A stretch of 64,000 nt of DNA from JACCZH01 sp963729445 (GTDB taxonomy: Bacteria > Chloroflexota > Chloroflexia > Thermomicrobiales > CFX8). The notes below the pieces were generated by a model, which saw only the letters and a program-made list of their open reading frames with translations, was not told the origin of the DNA and made no database searches. The position numbers were made by a program, and so were the translations under genes. The stretch spans positions 744,001 through 808,000 of the forward strand of contig CAVSNU010000005.1 in the NCBI GenBank assembly GCA_963729445.1, in the 5' to 3' direction. Of the stretch, positions 26,607 to 35,729 are shown one piece after another. Each line of letters begins with the position of its first letter. Position 1 is the first letter of the stretch.

Positions 26607-28154
26607 CTAGGTCACACCAATATCGACCCGATGATAGCCGGACGCGCCATCAGGGAGCGGGTCGGCGCTCTCTTCGGTCTGGGTCGTGCCCTCCCCGTCA
26701 ATGGCGCGGACGCGTAGAGAAGAGGTACCCGCGGCCGGAGGCGTCCACTGGGAGCGCCAGATGACCCAACTCAACGGAGCTATCTGTTCGACGCGATCGA
26801 CCGCTTGCCAGGTCTGGCCCCCGTCGGTGCTTACTTGAACCTCTCGGACGCCACGGTCTCCGGCAAAGGCGACGCCGCCGATCTCGACCGGTCCAGGTTC
26901 GACGATGGCCCGCTCGCCGGGGACGTCGAAGCGCGACATGGTCTTGATCGCTGCCTCTTCCGTCCAGCCGCGCTGTTGCCAGTAGCCGCGGAACGTCTCA
27001 ACGAGCTCGATCCGGCGCAGCCACTTCCCGTTCTTGATCCCGTACTTGCCGGGCACAATCAGCCGCGCCGGGAATCCGTGCTTGTCGGGTAAGCGCTCGC
27101 CATTCAGCATGTAGGCGATAATCGTCGTGTGCTCGAGCGCCTTGGACAGAGGAAACGAATCGCTGTAGCCGTCGGTGCCGAAGAAGGCCAGCTTCTGCGC
27201 TTGCGGACGCACCCCGGTCAACGCCAGCACGTCAGAGAGTCTGACGCCTGTCCAGTGGCCATTGGAGATCAAATCGCCCCCGATCTCGTTCGAGATGCAG
27301 GTCAACGTCGCCGTTTGCTCGACCGCAGGCAGGCTGAGCAGCTGTTCGTAACTGACCGTTACCGGCCGCTCCACCAACCCTTTGATGTCGAGTGCCCAAT
27401 TATCGAGGTCAACGTTGGGATCGATGAAGTTCTTCGAGACCGTATAGAACTCGGGGATCGGCGTCATTGGCGCCGGAATGTTGTTGCTGCCGCCGCCAAT
27501 TACGCCGGAGCGTGCTGCGGCGACGAAACGGCCGAGATAGACGACCCCGGCCAGCGCAATGGCGGAGGCACCTAGCCAGCCCAGAAACTGACGACGATGG
27601 AGATTGGCCGGCGGCGCATCGGCTTGCACTTCGCGTGCCGCGAACCATGTGCCGCTGACAAGGGGGTATGTGAGGTGCATCACCAGCGAGAAGACCAGGA
27701 AATCAAGGAAGAGTGTCCAACCGATCGCGACGAGCTCCTGATTGCTCAACGCAACGCTGGTTCCAAATGAGGTGGCGATCAAGGCAAAGATCACCGTTGG
27801 CACCCAGAGCAAGATCGTGAGCCCCAGGATGCGTCGAGCGCGTCGACGGGTGGACATCGACTCGCTTGGACTCCGCTCGAAACGCGCGACCAACGCGCCG
27901 GCCACGACGATGCCCACGATGACGGCCAGGAGCAGCACAGGTTTGGCGAAACCCTGTAACAGGCCGAGAAGCAGCGAGAAGAGCGAGATCGGCATGACCT
28001 GCAGCGTTGCACCGGCGACGAGCTCCACCAGCGATCGCGTTTCGCTGACATTGCGTAACAGCAGCATGAACACGACCATCGCCAGCCCGGCGATGGCGCC
28101 ACTCATAGCCAGAAAACGTCGCGTTTGTTGAGGTGTGGGGTGCGTACCATTCAT
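26607..28154 (-). CDS. Membrane-anchored sulfite-oxidase-type molybdopterin oxidoreductase
   Basis: A 515-residue protein. The N-terminal 180 residues have about four membrane helices with an Arg-rich loop. An internal twin-arginine-like segment and helix follow (HRRQFLGWLGASAIALAGVV, about 186-205). The molybdopterin domain (about 240-400) carries the molybdenum-ligating cysteine in TLTCISNEIGGDLI and the motif HGFPARLIVPGKYGIKNGKW, and the last 110 residues form the family's Ig-like dimerisation domain. It should oxidise or reduce a small substrate at the outer face of the membrane; which one is unknown. No heme or cytochrome gene adjoins. This family uses the cofactor without MGD, so the FdhD-like protein is not its expected partner. 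Confidence 0.88.
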   Translation of the reverse strand: MNGTHPTPQQTRRFLAMSGAIAGLAMVVFMLLLRNVSETRSLVELVAGATLQVMPISLFSLLLGLLQGFAKPVLLLAVIVGIVVAGALVARFERSPSESMSTRRRARRILGLTILLWVPTVIFALIATSFGTSVALSNQELVAIGWTLFLDFLVFSLVMHLTYPLVSGTWFAAREVQADAPPANLHRRQFLGWLGASAIALAGVVYLGRFVAAARSGVIGGGSNNIPAPMTPIPEFYTVSKNFIDPNVDLDNWALDIKGLVERPVTVSYEQLLSLPAVEQTATLTCISNEIGGDLISNGHWTGVRLSDVLALTGVRPQAQKLAFFGTDGYSDSFPLSKALEHTTIIAYMLNGERLPDKHGFPARLIVPGKYGIKNGKWLRRIELVETFRGYWQQRGWTEEAAIKTMSRFDVPGERAIVEPGPVEIGGVAFAGDRGVREVQVSTDGGQTWQAVDRVEQIAPLSWVIWRSQWTPPAAGTSSLRVRAIDGEGTTQTEESADPLPDGASGYHRVDIGVT

Positions 28155-28260
28155 GGTTGAATAGTCTCCAGTAGTTGAACGCAGGCTCCGGCAAGAGCGG
28201 GGGACGTCCCGCTCTCCTGTAGCATCGTTACTATGTATTACGGATCACCGGTTCATAAGG

Positions 28261-28291
28261 TTGACTGGCTATGCAGAGTGTACGTACACTC
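28261..28291 (+). promoter_or_regulatory. thyX promoter overlapped by 16-bp palindrome
   Basis: A TTGACT box (28261-28266) and TACACT (28285-28290) are 18 bases apart. The perfect palindrome GAGTGTACGTACACTC (28276-28291) covers the -10 box, the classic position of a repressor operator. Its 12-base core is identical to the one before the Abi gene. Confidence 0.55.
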
Positions 28292-28332
28292 TATAGCAGA
28301 TGCCTCATGATGCCGAACGACCGGAGAGAGAT

Positions 28333-30016
28333 ATGGCAGCGCTTCCCAGACCCGTCAGCGACGCACCCTACCCGCTGAGCTCGAAACCGCCGGTCATCAA
28401 GCTGCTCACCAGCGAATCGGCCAGTAATCCGTTCGCCCTGACGATCGCGGCGGCCTGGTCGTGCTACGGTTCGCGGCCGGCCAAGGTTGAGAATGTCCTG
28501 AAACTGATGGATCCCAGCCTGGACGGCGGAGACGAGCTGCGTCCGGCGCGCCGTTCACGAGCCGAGCGTCTGTACCGTGACCTATTCGAGGCGGGTCACC
28601 ACACGACCTTCCAGCACGCGAATTTTGTATTCGTACTAGATGGTGTTTCGCGCCTGGCGATCTGGTCCTTTTTCCACCATCACCCGCACTACAATTCGGA
28701 GCAAGTGAGCCAGAGATACCGCGAAGTGTCGGGGAAAGTGATGGTCACACCCGACCTGACTGACCGGCAGGAGGCCGTCTATCGCGCGGCGATGGAGCGC
28801 GCCCTCCAGGGGTATCGCAACCTCAACGACCTGCTGACGCCGGACGTTACCGCTCGCTACAGCGCCGTCTTCCCGGCACGGGCCAAAGCGAAGGGGGCCG
28901 ATGCTGAGGAGCGACTCGCGTCAGCCGTTCAGAAGAAGACGCAGGAAGTGGCTCGTTATGTCCTGCCATTGGGGACTCCTGCCCACCTCTACCACACGAT
29001 CAACGGACTCACGCTGCTGCGCTACTACGTGCTGGCAAACCAGCTCGATGTGCCCGCCGAGGTGCGCTACATCGTGAACCAGATGGTGGCGGAGGTGCTG
29101 AAGGTTGACCCGAATTTCCTGGGCGGGCCACAGTTCCCGCTGGATCTGCAGATTCTCGGGATGCCGGACACGCTTGAGTACGAGGTCCTGGCAAACCTGC
29201 AGGATGCCATCCAACAAGACCCGGGCGAGAGCATTCTTCGAGGAGTTCGACGCACAGCTGAACGGCCTCGATTCGCGGCTGGCGAGCTACGACCCGCAGT
29301 CCGAGCGCGTGCTGGCCGACGCCGTGCGCGCGGTGCTTGGGAAGTCCGCTGACGAGCTACCGGACGGCGCGGCGTTGGCGGCCGTCCTCGACCCAGCCCA
29401 GAACCACTACCTCGGGCACCCGCTCTTCCTGGCGATGAACAGCAAGTTGATGCAGACGCTGACGCATGTGAGCTTCACGTTCCAGAAGCGCATCAGCGGT
29501 GCTGAGGAAGCGCAGAACCAGCGCCACCGAGGCACGCTCTCCTCGAGCCCGATTCTCTCCGCGCATCTGCGGCGTGACCCGGATGTGATCGTGCCCTACG
29601 ACGTGCAGCGCAGCGAGGCCGCCCTTGAGGAGTATCACGCGACCGTGCAGGCGCTCTGGGACGCCAAGAACATGCTCCTGGACGATGGTGTTGAGCCGGA
29701 GAAAGTCCTCTATCTGCTGCCGAACAGTCACCACGTGCGCTTCTACGAGACAGGCACACTGCTGAGCTACTACTGGAAGTGGGTCAAACGGCTCTGCTTC
29801 AACGCCCAGCGCGAGATCTTCGACTCCGCGTACCAGGAAACCCAGCAGGTCAGCCGTGTGCTGCCGGAGATCGGCACCTACATCAGCCGCCCGCCGTGCG
29901 TCGTGCGCTCGGTCGCCGGTACCAAGCCGTTCTGTCCGGAGGGCGAGCGCTACTGCGGGATTCCTGTCTGGCGCGACTACTCACCGGACACCATTGTGCT
30001 GCGGCGAGTGCTCTAG
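28333..30016 (+). pseudogene. thyX: Double-length FAD-dependent thymidylate synthase (ThyX), apparent frameshift
   Basis: ThyX makes dTMP from dUMP using FAD and methylene-tetrahydrofolate. Two ThyX-like halves lie in line: the first has AAAWSCYGSRPAKVEN and HHHPHYNSEQVSQRY, a diverged form of the RHRx7S signature; the second has TFQKRISGAEEAQNQRHRG and later CGIPVWRDY. The frame starting at ATG 28333 (GGAGAGAG upstream) breaks near 29223-29225 and resumes in the +1 frame; removing one G from the run CCCGGG restores QQDPARAFFEEFD and an uninterrupted product of about 560 residues. This is either a consensus error, a recent mutation, or programmed frameshifting. Strong conservation on both sides argues that it was recently functional. 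Confidence 0.82.
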
Positions 30017-30042
30017 AGCGACATATCCCTCACTCATGAGCT

Positions 30043-30082
30043 CACAACGCCCCGGCCCGATCGAACGGGCCGGGGCGTTGTG
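30043..30082 (+). terminator. Strong hairpin terminator after thyX
   Basis: A perfect 17-bp stem (30043-30059 with 30066-30082; core CAACGCCCCGGCCCG) with a 6-base loop, starting 26 bases after the thyX stop. No T-run follows, as is common for GC-rich terminators. Confidence 0.75.
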
Positions 30083-30300
30083 TGGATGACCGTGACGGGA
30101 GACGGGATCGATGCGACGCGCCGGACGCCGGATTCCTGCTGCCGTCGATCGAGTATCCAGAGAGTCAAGAAGAGAAGCGCTCATCCCCCGATCCGTGCTG
30201 CAAAATGGCCTTGTGCTCGATATGATTATAAGTAGTGTGCGAGATGTCCCCGCTGCTACTCCACCTCTAGCGTTTCATCATCAACGGAGGGAGTCGAGTC

Positions 30301-30888
30301 ATGGCGAACAAGGCCGTCGTCGTTATTGACATGCTCAACGATTTCGTAACCGGGGCGTTGGCGAATCCCAGAAGCCAGGCAATCACCCCGAACATTGCCG
30401 ACTTGCTGCGTGAGGCACGCGAACGCGGTTGGCTGGTGGTCTATGGCAATGACGCTCACCTGCCTGGTGATCCTGAGGAAAGAGTCTGGGGCGCGCATGC
30501 CCTCGCCGGCACCCCGGGTGCTGACGTCATCCCCGAGCTTGCGCCACAGCAGGGCGATTTCGTGCTGCCGAAGCGGTTCTACAGCTCGTTCTATGAGACC
30601 GGATTGAGCTCGCTGTTACGTCAATACGACGTCGGCGAGGTGATCCTGACCGGCCAGCACACCAATATCTGCGTGCGGCACACGGCCTCAGACGCCTTCA
30701 ACAGCGGTTTTGCGATTACCGTGCCGCGCGACGCCGTGGCGATGTTCGAACAGCCCGGCATGAGTGACCAGGAGTACGAGCAACTCCAGGAAGAGGCCCT
30801 CACCTACCTGACAAATGTGTATGGCGCGCAGATCACGACCGCTCGTGAGATTGCTGAGCGTGCTGTTCCCGAAACAGCCCACCCTTAG
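30301..30888 (+). CDS. Isochorismatase-like cysteine hydrolase
   Basis: A 195-residue enzyme. The catalytic triad of the family is visible: Asp in VVIDMLNDFV, Lys in VLPKRFYSSFYET and Cys in HTNICVRHTASDA. The cis-peptide-like GQHTN stretch is also present. Such enzymes include nicotinamidases and N-carbamoyl hydrolases; the substrate is undecided. GGAGGG stands about 9 bases before ATG 30301, and a TTATAA-like -10 is at about 30223. It is an isolated gene ending before the CoxG-like gene. Confidence 0.9.
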   Translation: MANKAVVVIDMLNDFVTGALANPRSQAITPNIADLLREARERGWLVVYGNDAHLPGDPEERVWGAHALAGTPGADVIPELAPQQGDFVLPKRFYSSFYETGLSSLLRQYDVGEVILTGQHTNICVRHTASDAFNSGFAITVPRDAVAMFEQPGMSDQEYEQLQEEALTYLTNVYGAQITTAREIAERAVPETAHP

Positions 30889-31015
30889 CAGCTGCGCTCG
30901 CATTGGACCGCGATAGAGGTCCGCTCGTATGCGTGGTGCCTGTAGAGACAGATGGTACGATGATTCCATTGGGACCCTGGCCAATTTTGGCGCGGAGCGA
31001 GGGAGAAGAACCAAC

Positions 31016-31462
31016 ATGGAATTTAGCGGCGAAGAAATGATCAAGGCACCACGCGAAGCTGTTTGGGCCTTCCTGATGGACCCTCACAGAGTGACCGAGT
31101 GTGCGCCCGGGCTCCAGAGTGTCGAGGTAATCGACGAGCGTCACTTCAAGGCCACGGTACGTGCCGGCGTTGGCATGATCAAAGGCACCTTCAATTTCGA
31201 CATCGAGTGGCAGAACATTGTCGAGCCAAGTCACGCCGAGATGGTCGCCAAGGGCAACGCCGCGGGCTCAGCCGTGGAGCTGCAGAGTACCATGGATCTC
31301 GACGAAGATGCCGAAGGAACGTTGATGAAGTGGTCGGCGAACGTGCGGGTGAGTGGCAAGCTGGCCGGTGTCGGTGGCCGGTTGATGAACCCGGTCGCCG
31401 ACCGCATGATCAAGGATATCTTTGGCTGTATTCGTTCAAAACTCGAAGTCGCGAATGCGTAG
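31016..31462 (+). CDS. CoxG/SRPBCC family protein
   Basis: A 148-residue protein with the CoxG pattern (carbon monoxide dehydrogenase subunit G family, SRPBCC fold): EFSGEEMIKAPREAVWAFLMDP at the N terminus, CAPGLQSVE, AGVGMIKGTFNFDI, and the C-terminal GRLMNPVADRMIKDIFGCI. CoxG helps anchor CO dehydrogenase to membranes, but many homologues lie outside cox loci, as here, and their role is undefined. The start ATG 31016 has GGGAGAAG 9 bases upstream. Confidence 0.85.
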   Translation: MEFSGEEMIKAPREAVWAFLMDPHRVTECAPGLQSVEVIDERHFKATVRAGVGMIKGTFNFDIEWQNIVEPSHAEMVAKGNAAGSAVELQSTMDLDEDAEGTLMKWSANVRVSGKLAGVGGRLMNPVADRMIKDIFGCIRSKLEVANA

Positions 31463-31491
31463 GCTCCAGTGCCGCCGGTGAGTATCAGAAC

Positions 31492-31517
31492 GGGCCGGTG
31501 CTTCTGCCGGCCCTTTT
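31492..31517 (+). terminator. Rho-independent terminator after the CoxG-like gene
   Basis: Stem GGGCCGG / CCGGCCC (31492-31498 with 31507-31513) followed by TTTT, 30 bases downstream of the stop. Confidence 0.75.
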
Positions 31518-31722
31518 CTGTGCTCATGGACGACAACCCGACGGGTGAAAAGTCCACTCGGGTGGATCCTCGCCTGCTTCCCCTGTGCGCACACGTTGCC
31601 CTGTAAGGCGAGGATTATGTCGCCTTGTGATCTTGCGCTACTGCCGTCAGTCGCAGTATGGTACCCGCGGCCCCAATGACCGCAGCGACAGCCGGAGCCT
31701 GATTCCCTGTAAGGAGCGATAG

Positions 31723-32835
31723 ATGACTGGAATGCCACCGGTTCAACCCCGTTCCAGGGAGATGGAGATCGTGCGGGTGCTGTTCGATCGGCATCTGCTG
31801 GATCGCGCCGTTCATCTCGCCGAGGCGCGCTGGGCTGGCTCCGGCGAGGTGGTCCAGTTAGCCTATGCCTGGCCCGAGCTTGAGCCGAGCGAGCGACGCC
31901 AGCGTCTTGAAGAGATCGGGCCTCAAAAGCTCGCGCAGTTCCGTGCATTCGCGGATCTCCATCCGGAGCTGGCCCAGGTCATCGACACGCTCGAGGCTCA
32001 GGGTGCCCTTGCTCCAGAGTCCGAGCTCGTCGAAGTAACACCTGATTCCGTCTCCTCCGAACCGGTGAAACCAGAGCCGGCTGTCTCTGACGAGGGGGCC
32101 GGCCTGCCGGATCCCGAGCTGTCCACCGGTTTCGAGGAGCGGGACCTCGCCCAGGCACCCGAATTAACCGAGACCGAGCTCCCGTTGTTAGAGAGCGTCG
32201 CTACGGACGTTGTGGACCTGCACGAGGAGATTACCGACTTTGCGGTAGTCGCACAGGAGCGACGCGCCGAGCAGCTGGCGACGGGTGCGGAGACGCTTGA
32301 ACGCGTGCGCGCACGACTCGATGCAGCCGCGCGCCGGATCTCCCCTGCCCCGCTGCTCGGAAGCCTGTCAGCGAGCCAGTCGGGTTCTCGCTTGACGGCG
32401 CCCACTCATTCCACGCCTGTCACGGCGTCGCCCGCTGCCGAGGTCGGCGAGGGGCGCTTCACGCCCCCGCCTGCGTACTGGCTCAACCGGCTCAGAGAAG
32501 AGCAGGTCGTCGTCGCGGACGGGCGTGCTCTGCCGCCGTCAGACGACGAGTTGGTGGCGCTGGCGAACGAGCTGGGTCTTGGGTTGGCCGAGTTCATGCT
32601 TGAGCCCGGCACCACACGGGCCGTGTTTGGTGGGCTGGTGCGCAACGGGACCGTGGTTGAGGCGTCAGCCGGACCCCTTCCAAGCGCGTTGGCGGGCCAC
32701 ATGCTGGTGGTGGTACGAGGCAGGCTGTTCGCGAAGCAGCTTGAGAGGCTGCGCCGTGGAACGTGCGACATACCGGGCACGAAGGCGACCGTGCGGTTGA
32801 GCCCTGCGAGCAAGCTGGTCGTCATTCCGCAGTAA
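31723..32835 (+). CDS. Acidic protein of unknown function
   Basis: A 370-residue protein with AGGAG upstream of ATG 31723. Residues 1-90 are helical (RSREMEIVRVLFDRHLLDRAVHLAEARW, then ELEPSERRQRLEEIG). Residues about 95-160 are a Pro/Glu-rich acidic linker, followed by a helix and an Ala/Ser linker. The last 125 residues look folded (PPPAYWLNRLREEQVVVADGR, then SALAGHMLVVVRGRLFAKQLERLR). No signal peptide, membrane segment or catalytic motif was recognised. It has its own terminators, so it is probably a single-gene transcript. Confidence 0.7.
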   Translation: MTGMPPVQPRSREMEIVRVLFDRHLLDRAVHLAEARWAGSGEVVQLAYAWPELEPSERRQRLEEIGPQKLAQFRAFADLHPELAQVIDTLEAQGALAPESELVEVTPDSVSSEPVKPEPAVSDEGAGLPDPELSTGFEERDLAQAPELTETELPLLESVATDVVDLHEEITDFAVVAQERRAEQLATGAETLERVRARLDAAARRISPAPLLGSLSASQSGSRLTAPTHSTPVTASPAAEVGEGRFTPPPAYWLNRLREEQVVVADGRALPPSDDELVALANELGLGLAEFMLEPGTTRAVFGGLVRNGTVVEASAGPLPSALAGHMLVVVRGRLFAKQLERLRRGTCDIPGTKATVRLSPASKLVVIPQ

Positions 32836-32854
32836 CGCGAACGCGCGCAAAAAG

Positions 32855-32880
32855 ACGCGGGGCCGAATCGGTCCCCGCGT
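32855..32880 (+). terminator. Hairpin terminator after the acidic protein gene
   Basis: Stem ACGCGGGG / CCCCGCGT (32855-32862 with 32873-32880), extended inside by CCG/CGG, 19 bases after the stop codon and preceded by an A-run, which would serve the opposite strand. Confidence 0.6.
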
Positions 32881-32897
32881 GTGTTCGCTGTTAGTGT

Positions 32898-32920
32898 GTG
32901 ACATAGCAATGTCACTTTTT
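32898..32920 (+). terminator. Second Rho-independent terminator
   Basis: Perfect stem GTGACAT-AGCA-ATGTCAC followed by TTTTT. It is unusually AT-rich for this genome and directly follows the first hairpin; together they give a double stop of plus-strand transcription. Confidence 0.7.
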
Positions 32921-33254
32921 CGCCGGCAATGCTGCCGGTATCCATCTGCAGTATTCAATTTATGTTGTTTGCTGGCCGTTGAGCGCTGAGGGGCGATCCG
33001 TTTCCGAACCTATCTTGGCAAGCCAGTGTTCGTCTTCTGAGGTGGATGCCAGAATCAGACGCGCGGCCGCGATTTAGCCTCAAGGAGTGGGCAGCGAACC
33101 CAGAGCGAGTGGGAACTGCCCATTGCGCCACGATACCGTGTCACTCGCCCAACCTCCTCTCACATGAATCGCTCGACTGACTACGACTCAATGATATCGA
33201 TGACAATTAGCAAGTGCAAGATCGTACATTTTGTCACAATCGTTATGTCACCTA
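32921..33254. other. Gene-free region with possible structured RNA
   Basis: No gene found. A CCGGCA-TGCCGG hairpin lies near 32923-32939. A nested inverted repeat TGGGCAG...CTGCCCA (33088-33122) encloses CCCA/TGGG pairing. The last 60 bases are AT-rich. It lies between two convergent genes; I could not match it to a known riboswitch. Confidence 0.35.
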
Positions 33255-34631
33255 CTAGCTCAACAACGCTTCTTCTTGCATGAGCGCCAGTGTTCTGCTG
33301 AAGGCATTCACGGTCAGATCGATATCCTCCTGGGAGTGCGCGATGGAGGTGATGCCCCGGCTGTTGAAGAGCGCTACCCCTTCGAGCAGCATGCCGACAT
33401 TTAACGCGGTGGCCAACGGGCCGGACGTAGCTTCGCGGCCAGCGGGAGCGCCCTCAATCGGCCGGACCAGGTCGCTAGCCGGCGGGAGCTCGTCTCCGCC
33501 GAGAGCAACCCGGAACATCGAGGCCGCTCCATACACGCAGCCCGGCACTTGTGCATCCCGCAAGGCGGCGTTCATGCCGGTGCGAATCGCCGCAGCCGAG
33601 GCGTTTGCCCGTTGCTGGGTCTCGGGATCGGCGACGAGGCCCATGCAGGCCACGCCTGCGGCGGCTGAGAGTGGGTTGGCGTTGTACGTGCCTGGGTGGA
33701 CGATCTTGGCTCGTCCGCCCCGCGCCTCGGGATCGAAGGAGAGCGTGTCGATGATGTCGCCGCGACCGACAACCGCACCTCCGGGCAAGCCGCCTGCGAG
33801 GATTTTCGCCAGGGAGGTTATGTCACCATGAGCTCCGTAGTACTCCTGGGCACCGCCCGGCGCCCAACGGAATCCACTGACGACCTCATCCACGATCAGG
33901 AGGGTGCCGGTCTTTTCGGTAGCCTCACGCAGGAATTGCAAGTAGGCTGCAGGGTCGTCAAGCGTAAAGAAGCTCGGGTGGCTGGTTTCGATGATGACCG
34001 CGGCGACTGTCTCATCGCGTAACCGCTCTTCCACCTGTGCGTAGTCGCCGCACGGCAGGACGGTCGCGAGTGACTGCAGGGCGATGGGGAGCCCGGGCGA
34101 GCCCTGCCCGCCGAAGGCGCTGTCGCTCCAGCCGTGAAAATGGGTCGCGAACTGGATGAGGTGCGTCCGTCCGGTGAAGTTGCGAGCCAGCCGGATGGCG
34201 AGCATGACCGCCTCGGTGCCCGAGGAGGTGAAGCGTACTTTCTCTGCGCCGGGCACGATCTCGCAGACTCGCTCGGCCCACTCAAGCTCAAGGACGCTGT
34301 TGCCGCCCAGATGGGTACCGAGCTGGAGCTGAGTCTGGACGGCATCGATGACGGCCGGGTGATTGTGGCCGAGGATGAGCGACCCGTGGCCCGTGACGTA
34401 ATCGACATAACGATTACCATCGGCGTCCCACTTGTAGGCGCCCTCGGCGCGGGTGACGCACAGGTTGAACGGGTCGAGGTGCCGACTGTCGTGCGTGATC
34501 CCGCCCGGTAACCGGGTTACGGCGCGCTCGATGTGCGCGGCGGACGCGGGGTGGCGCTGGATGTAGTTGGCGAGAATGGAGCTTTGCTGGACGGCCCGGC
34601 TAATTTCCTGTTGTGTCTGGCGTGAGAGCAT
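33255..34631 (-). CDS. Class III PLP aminotransferase, glutamate-1-semialdehyde aminomutase-like
   Basis: A 458-residue PLP enzyme of the class III family. Recognisable parts are YVDYVTGHGSLILGHNHP, the phosphate loop FTSSGTEAVMLAIRLAR, LIVDEVVSGFRW (cofactor Asp) and the Schiff-base lysine in DITSLAKILAGGLPGGAVVG. Similarity is closest in style to HemL (glutamate-1-semialdehyde 2,1-aminomutase), but the N-terminal extension and isolated position, with no heme genes nearby, make a different amino-group reaction equally possible. ATG 34631 is chosen for the AGGAGG 4 bases upstream. Confidence 0.87.
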   Translation of the reverse strand: MLSRQTQQEISRAVQQSSILANYIQRHPASAAHIERAVTRLPGGITHDSRHLDPFNLCVTRAEGAYKWDADGNRYVDYVTGHGSLILGHNHPAVIDAVQTQLQLGTHLGGNSVLELEWAERVCEIVPGAEKVRFTSSGTEAVMLAIRLARNFTGRTHLIQFATHFHGWSDSAFGGQGSPGLPIALQSLATVLPCGDYAQVEERLRDETVAAVIIETSHPSFFTLDDPAAYLQFLREATEKTGTLLIVDEVVSGFRWAPGGAQEYYGAHGDITSLAKILAGGLPGGAVVGRGDIIDTLSFDPEARGGRAKIVHPGTYNANPLSAAAGVACMGLVADPETQQRANASAAAIRTGMNAALRDAQVPGCVYGAASMFRVALGGDELPPASDLVRPIEGAPAGREATSGPLATALNVGMLLEGVALFNSRGITSIAHSQEDIDLTVNAFSRTLALMQEEALLS

Positions 34632-34712
34632 ACGTCCTCCTGCTGTTGATTCCGCGACGGTTTCCGCACACGCTAGCACCGTTGCCTAGGTCTGGCAAGA
34701 GGGGATGAACAT

Positions 34713-34739
34713 GCCCCGCCAGCGTAGCGCCGGCGGGGC
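34713..34739 (-). terminator. Hairpin terminator downstream of the heavy-metal chaperone gene
   Basis: Stem GCCCCGCC / GGCGGGGC with an 11-base loop that can pair further (AGCG/CGCC partly). It lies 24 bases beyond the stop of the minus-strand chaperone gene and upstream of the aminotransferase promoter. Confidence 0.6.
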
Positions 34740-34762
34740 GGGACTGTTCGAGGAGGGGGCGT

Positions 34763-34969
34763 TTAGCCGGCGATTTCGTAGCCTGCTTCGTCCAGTCCAG
34801 CCACGAGCTGCTCGTCGCTCACTTCACCGTTGTGCCGGATGGTAACGATCTTGCTGGCGATATCAACAACGACTTCGTCGACGCCGTCGATCTTGCTCAG
34901 CTCGCCGCGAATAGCCGCGACACAGTGGTCGCAACTCACATCCGGTACTCGAAACGTCTTCTCTGTCAC
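34763..34969 (-). CDS. Heavy-metal-associated (CopZ-like) metallochaperone
   Basis: A 68-residue HMA domain protein with the metal-binding loop VSCDHCVAAI (CxxC) and the ferredoxin-like beta-alpha-beta pattern ending in LDEAGYEIAG. It should bind Cu(I) or a similar soft metal and hand it to a P-type ATPase, but none is in the window. The start is GTG 34969 with AAGGAG 6 bases upstream. Confidence 0.9.
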   Translation of the reverse strand: MTEKTFRVPDVSCDHCVAAIRGELSKIDGVDEVVVDIASKIVTIRHNGEVSDEQLVAGLDEAGYEIAG

Positions 34970-35141
34970 GGGTGCTCCTTACGTCTGCTTGAATCCGCGC
35001 CTCGGGAGTGGCTCCACCCAGGTGGACCCGCTCCCGGACTCGCCGCAAGTATACCCCATGGGGGTTCCCTGGACGCTACTCAATGGCCAATTAGCGTAGG
35101 ATAGCAGGGGTGTAGAAGGCGTATCAGTTGAACGAGTTGAC

Positions 35142-35729
35142 ATGACCGGCACGATCGACGAGCTGTATTTTGGCGGAACCCTGGTGCGATTCATCCACGG
35201 GAAGCCAATGGAACACCTGAGTACTGGCCTCTATGTCGGCGCGAATGGACAGGGTGTCATGGCGGCCGGCCTGCCGGCGGAGATTCGCCGAGCTGCCGGG
35301 GCCGAGGTGGAGCGCGAGCTGCGCGGCCACGGTGAGCTGAGGGTGGGCCGCTCGTATCTGACCGGGAGCGGTCAGCTCGCGGCGCGTGGCGTCTCGGCCA
35401 TCGCCCACGGGGTGGTGGTGGCCTCTCCGGGAGAGAGTGCTACGCTGGATCGCTCGATCAGCGCACTGCTGGACGGCCTGCGATTGTTGGAAGATGCGGG
35501 CTGTCGCGCGGTAACGGTGCCTCAGATCGGGTGGCGGGTCGCGTCCCTCGACCCAACCGTTGCGGCGGCGGAGCTCGGACGCGTCGTGATCACGCATCTC
35601 CGCAGGAACTCGCGACTGGAATCGATTTCGATTGTCAGTATGCAACGTGACTATCTGAATGCGGCTGTCGTGTCCTGTAAGCGCTATATCCTGCTCGACC
35701 GCCAGAGCGGGGATAAAGGTGTCTCCTGA
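35142..35729 (+). CDS. Macro-domain-like protein
   Basis: A 195-residue protein. The run STGLYVGANGQGVMAAGLPA followed by EIRRAAGAEVERELRGHGEL and VGRSYLTGSGQLAARGVSAI fits the macro (ADP-ribose-binding) fold, where VNAAN, GGGVAxAI and G-x-A-x-x-T-x-G are expected. The canonical Asn-Asn pair is reduced to GANG and the GGGV loop to QGVMAAG, so binding of ADP-ribose or another nucleotide is plausible but not certain. The ribosome site is weak. It overlaps the next 33-residue membrane protein by 11 bases. Confidence 0.7.
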   Translation: MTGTIDELYFGGTLVRFIHGKPMEHLSTGLYVGANGQGVMAAGLPAEIRRAAGAEVERELRGHGELRVGRSYLTGSGQLAARGVSAIAHGVVVASPGESATLDRSISALLDGLRLLEDAGCRAVTVPQIGWRVASLDPTVAAAELGRVVITHLRRNSRLESISIVSMQRDYLNAAVVSCKRYILLDRQSGDKGVS

